Shown in pieces: positions 4,503-6,972 of a stretch of DNA of 6,972 nt. Below the pieces are notes generated by a model. The model saw only the letters and a program-made list of their open reading frames with translations, had not been told where the DNA came from and ran no database searches. Every line of letters starts with the position of its first letter. Within the stretch, counting starts at the first letter, position 1. Source of the DNA: CAYRTD01 sp964426915 (GTDB lineage: Bacteria; Bacteroidota; Bacteroidia; Bacteroidales; GCA-2748055); assembly GCA_964426915.1 (NCBI GenBank), contig CAYRTD010000182.1:1-6972 (forward strand). The letters run 5' to 3'. Both the position numbers and the translations under genes were made by a program.

Positions 4503-6625
4503 GCTATATCCTTCATGCTCAACTGTATCCTTTTTCTCACTACATCCACTTCAATTACTTTTACCTTTACATGCTGGTGCAACTTCACGATCTCATTGGG
4601 GTCTTTTATGAAGCGGTTAGCGAGCTGGGAAATATGGACAAGGCCATCCTGTTTTACTCCAACATCCACAAATGCACCGAAGTTGGTAATGTTTGTCACT
4701 ATTCCCGGAAGAACCATACCTGCCTTAAGATCTTCGATCCTGAAAACATCTTTTGAAAATTCGAATACTTCAATTTTGGTTCTCGGATCCCGGCCGGGTT
4801 TGGAAAGTTCGCTGAGGATATCTTTCAGGGTAGGGATCCCTGTGTTTCCTTCCACATATTTATGAATATCGATGTTTTTTCTTTTTTCTTCGGAGGCAAT
4901 AAGATCCTTAATGCTGCAATTCTGATCTTTTGCCATTTTCTCCACTATATGATAACTCTCAGGATGTACGGCAGAATTATCAAGCGGGTTGGTTGAATTA
5001 TCGATCCTCAGAAAACCGGCCGATTGTTCGAAGGCCTTATCACCCATCCTCGCCACTTTTTTTAGCTGGGTACGTTTTTTGAATGCCCCGTTTTCTTTTC
5101 TGTAATCCACTATGTTTTTAGCAAGAACAGGTCCCAGGCCTGAAACATAAGTAAGAAGATGCTTACTGGCTGTATTTACATTTACTCCCACCATGTTAAC
5201 TGCACTTTCGACAACTTTGTCGAGGCTATCCTTTAGTTTATTCTGATCCACATCGTGTTGATATTGTCCTACTCCGATTGATTTCGGATCAATTTTCACC
5301 ATTTCAGCAAGTGGGTCCATCAACCGGCGTCCTATTGAAACAGCACCGCGCACGGTTACGTCGTATTCAGGGAATTCTTCCCTGGCGACTTTGGATGCCG
5401 AATAAACAGAAGCACCGGCCTCACTTACAACGAATACCAGAAGGTCCCGGTCAAACTTTATGCTACGGATAAAATGCTCTGTTTCCCTGCTCGCGGTACC
5501 GTTTCCAATGGCAATGGCTTCAATCTTATATTGCTGCACGAGGGTATCGATCTTTTTCTTTGCTCCTCTTTTGTCTTCCTGGGGAGGGTGGGGATAAATG
5601 GTTTCATTATGCAGGAGGTTCCCCTGCGGGTCCAGGCAAACGACTTTGCAACCGGTCCTGTATCCGGGATCAATTGCGAGAACTGATTTCTGTCCAAGAG
5701 GAGGGGCCAGTAATAATTGGCGAAGGTTTTCCGCAAAAACATTTATTGCTTCATCATCTGCCTTTTCTTTTGAGAGGGCTTTGAACTCATTTTCGATAGA
5801 GGAGGAGAGTAACCTCTTATAAGAATCCTCCACAGCCATTTCAACCTGCCGGGATACATCCATATAACCTTCAACAAAGATGTCATTAAGCAATGCTGTT
5901 GCTCTTTCTTCATCCGGTTCGACTGATATTCTAAGATAACCTTCCTGTTCGCCACGGCGCATTGCCAGTATTCTATGGGATGGACATCGCTTTAACGCTT
6001 CACTGAACTCAAAATAGTCCTGGTATTTTTCCGCCTCTTCTTCTTTCCCTTTCACCAGTTTGGATGAGATAAGGGCCTGTTTATCGAAAAGATTTCTGAT
6101 TACATTCCTGGCTTTGGCATTTTCATTTATCCATTCTGCAATGATATCGCGGGCCCCTTGCAGGGCGGCATTTTCATCCTCTACTTCATCATTAATATAC
6201 TCTGCCGCCCTGGAGAAGATATCTACTTCTTTTTGCTTCATTATTATCTTTGCCAGTGGCTCAAGTCCCCTTGCCCGTGCAATGCTGGCCCGTGTTTTCT
6301 TTTTGGGCTTATAAGGAAGGTAGATATCTTCAAGCTCTGTGATATTGTCACATTCCTCTATTTTTTTCTTTAGTTCGGGGCTGAGCTTCTCCTGTTCTGC
6401 AATTGATTTAAGGATGGCCTCTTTTCTTTTATCCAGTTCCTTTGCTTTACCTAAGCGGTCCTTAACTTCTCCCACCTGCTCTTCGTCCATGCTACCGGTC
6501 ATTTCTTTCCTGTAACGACTTATAAAGGGTATCGTGGCACCTTCTTCAAGCAATTTAATGGTGTTGGCGACATATTTTTCCGCCAGACTCATCTCTCTGG
6601 CTATCAATAATGAATAATTCTGCAT
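4496..6625 (-). CDS. tex: Tex family RNA-binding transcription accessory protein (S1 domain)
   Basis: Cytoplasmic nucleic-acid-binding protein of the Tex/YhgF family, linked in other bacteria to transcription and tolerance of stalled polymerase. Domains in order: the Tex N-terminal helical region (about 1-200) with the hallmark EEGATIPFISRYRKEMTG (27-44) and LEDIYLPYKPKKKTRA (98-113); the YqgF/RNase H-like domain (about 312-440) with AIDPGYRTG (317-325), IAIGNGTASRETE (371-383) and VVSEAGASVYSAS (399-411); tandem helix-hairpin-helix (about 484-541) with YVSGLGPVLAKNIV (493-506); and a C-terminal S1 domain (about 636-704) with GIVTNITNFGAFVDVG (641-656) and GLVHISQL (661-668). At 709 residues it is slightly shorter than the 770-785 of gamma-proteobacterial Tex because it lacks a long tail after S1. 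M1 is preferred over M12 because it preserves the usual roughly 20 residues before the NTIKLLEEGA motif. It faces the RHS fragment with only 27 bases between starts, and nothing suggests an operon with the hydrolase downstream. Confidence 0.96.
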   Translation of the reverse strand: MQNYSLLIAREMSLAEKYVANTIKLLEEGATIPFISRYRKEMTGSMDEEQVGEVKDRLGKAKELDKRKEAILKSIAEQEKLSPELKKKIEECDNITELEDIYLPYKPKKKTRASIARARGLEPLAKIIMKQKEVDIFSRAAEYINDEVEDENAALQGARDIIAEWINENAKARNVIRNLFDKQALISSKLVKGKEEEAEKYQDYFEFSEALKRCPSHRILAMRRGEQEGYLRISVEPDEERATALLNDIFVEGYMDVSRQVEMAVEDSYKRLLSSSIENEFKALSKEKADDEAINVFAENLRQLLLAPPLGQKSVLAIDPGYRTGCKVVCLDPQGNLLHNETIYPHPPQEDKRGAKKKIDTLVQQYKIEAIAIGNGTASRETEHFIRSIKFDRDLLVFVVSEAGASVYSASKVAREEFPEYDVTVRGAVSIGRRLMDPLAEMVKIDPKSIGVGQYQHDVDQNKLKDSLDKVVESAVNMVGVNVNTASKHLLTYVSGLGPVLAKNIVDYRKENGAFKKRTQLKKVARMGDKAFEQSAGFLRIDNSTNPLDNSAVHPESYHIVEKMAKDQNCSIKDLIASEEKRKNIDIHKYVEGNTGIPTLKDILSELSKPGRDPRTKIEVFEFSKDVFRIEDLKAGMVLPGIVTNITNFGAFVDVGVKQDGLVHISQLANRFIKDPNEIVKLHQHVKVKVIEVDVVRKRIQLSMKDIAE

Positions 6626-6720
6626 CTGATATTTTGTTTTAGGTATTCAAAAATGGGAAAAATGAAGGAAAAACGGAAGAGGATTAAAAATATTAAAAGA
6701 GAATTGCCAGGTGCTACAGC
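6626..6720 (-). promoter_or_regulatory. Presumed tex upstream region, overlapping the start of the RHS fragment
   Basis: The tex start and the first ATG of the divergent RHS frame are only 27 bases apart, so the tex promoter must lie partly or wholly inside 6653-6720. That stretch is strongly A-rich on the plus strand and reads as a Lys/Arg-rich tail unlike the RHS part. I see no exact TAnnTTTG promoter; TATTTTTA on the minus strand near 6685-6692 is the closest. A short hairpin, GGTGC-TACA-GCACC (6710-6723), marks the edge between the A-rich stretch and the RHS-like coding. Confidence 0.25.
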
Positions 6721-6972
6721 ACCCCAGCAAATAACCTACACCGCCTTCAACAAGCTCGAAACCATCATCGACACCCTGGACAACGGTGACCCCCTTACTC
6801 TTTCCATTGATTACGGCCTTGATAACCAGCGCAGGAAATCCGTCCTCACCCAGCCCTCAGCCGGAGATAAAACAAAATATTTCTTCGGTAACTACGAAAT
6901 TATTTCCGACGATAATGGCACAAAAGAATATATTTTCATAAATTCACCCACAGGTTTAAGCGCAGTTGTGGA
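6653..6972 (+). CDS. Partial RHS-repeat protein fragment, cut by the window edge, probably 5'-truncated
   Basis: The plus frame is open for 106 codons and runs off the right edge. From about residue 25 it matches the region just before the RHS-associated core of Bacteroidota RHS/YD-repeat proteins: QITYTAFNKLETI (26-38), LSIDYGLDNQRRKSVLT (50-66), KYFFGNYEII (75-84) and EYIFINSPTGLSAVV (92-106). Family members usually have FTYGPDxQRxK, YYFGNYE and HYIxxxxGLAAI at these places. Such proteins are large secreted or surface shells, often with a toxin tip at the C-terminus. Here the frame has a stop (TGA, 6611-6613) just upstream, and the tex start lies immediately behind it, so the long N-terminal part is missing. 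The first 24 codons (K/R-rich, A-rich DNA) are probably former intergenic DNA. Third codon positions are much richer in C than in the neighbouring genes. It could be a dead remnant, an orphan tip cassette or a silent donor; what follows to the right decides. Confidence 0.7.
   Translation, partial: MGKMKEKRKRIKNIKRELPGATAPQQITYTAFNKLETIIDTLDNGDPLTLSIDYGLDNQRRKSVLTQPSAGDKTKYFFGNYEIISDDNGTKEYIFINSPTGLSAVV

Noticed and set aside
5458..5955. Frames of 94 and 70 residues on the minus strand inside tex
   Set aside because: They are alternative frames of a strongly conserved gene with an uninterrupted family-matching frame. There is no sign of a frameshift in tex.

Overview
The window looks like chromosomal DNA from a member of the Bacteroidota. 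Evidence: two short lipoprotein signal peptides with relaxed lipoboxes, no strong Shine-Dalgarno sequences at most starts, moderate-to-low GC content, a Bacteroidota-style RHS core fragment, and intergenic repeats beginning TCATTTCGAC of a kind I associate with this phylum. A Marinilabiliales or Bacteroidales-like lineage is a guess from the Tex and RHS sequences. I could not run any search.

Layout. Positions 1-384 hold no gene I can support. They carry two copies of a structured repeat in opposite orientations, several hairpins and a short array of degenerate AGAGTG hexamers. Positions 385-2998 (minus strand) are a tightly overlapping three-gene operon for an ABC-3 (zinc/manganese/iron) importer. 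It is transcribed ATPase, permease, substrate-binding lipoprotein, with overlaps of 7 and 4 bases. The ATPase is unusual: about 140 residues resembling DUF1893 (TM1506-like) are fused in front of the nucleotide-binding domain. Positions 2999-3269 are intergenic and include an imperfect palindrome that could be the operon's operator. Positions 3270-4376 (minus) encode a predicted secreted or lipid-anchored glycoside-hydrolase-like TIM-barrel protein. Positions 4496-6625 (minus) encode the RNA-binding transcription accessory protein Tex. From 6653 to the right edge an open frame on the plus strand encodes a piece of an RHS-repeat protein that lacks the long N-terminal part usual for the family.

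How the genes relate. Only the three transporter genes form a clear functional unit: the lipoprotein captures metal, the permease forms the channel, and the fusion ATPase drives import and may sense something through its extra domain. The hydrolase and Tex genes lie on the same strand but have gaps of 271 and 119 bases around them, so they are probably separate units.

The most interesting observations are the DUF1893-ABC ATPase fusion, the degenerate AGAGTG arrays at the ends of three genes (supplying the stop codon in two), the inverted pair of TCATTTCGAC elements, and the orphan RHS fragment packed against the Tex start.
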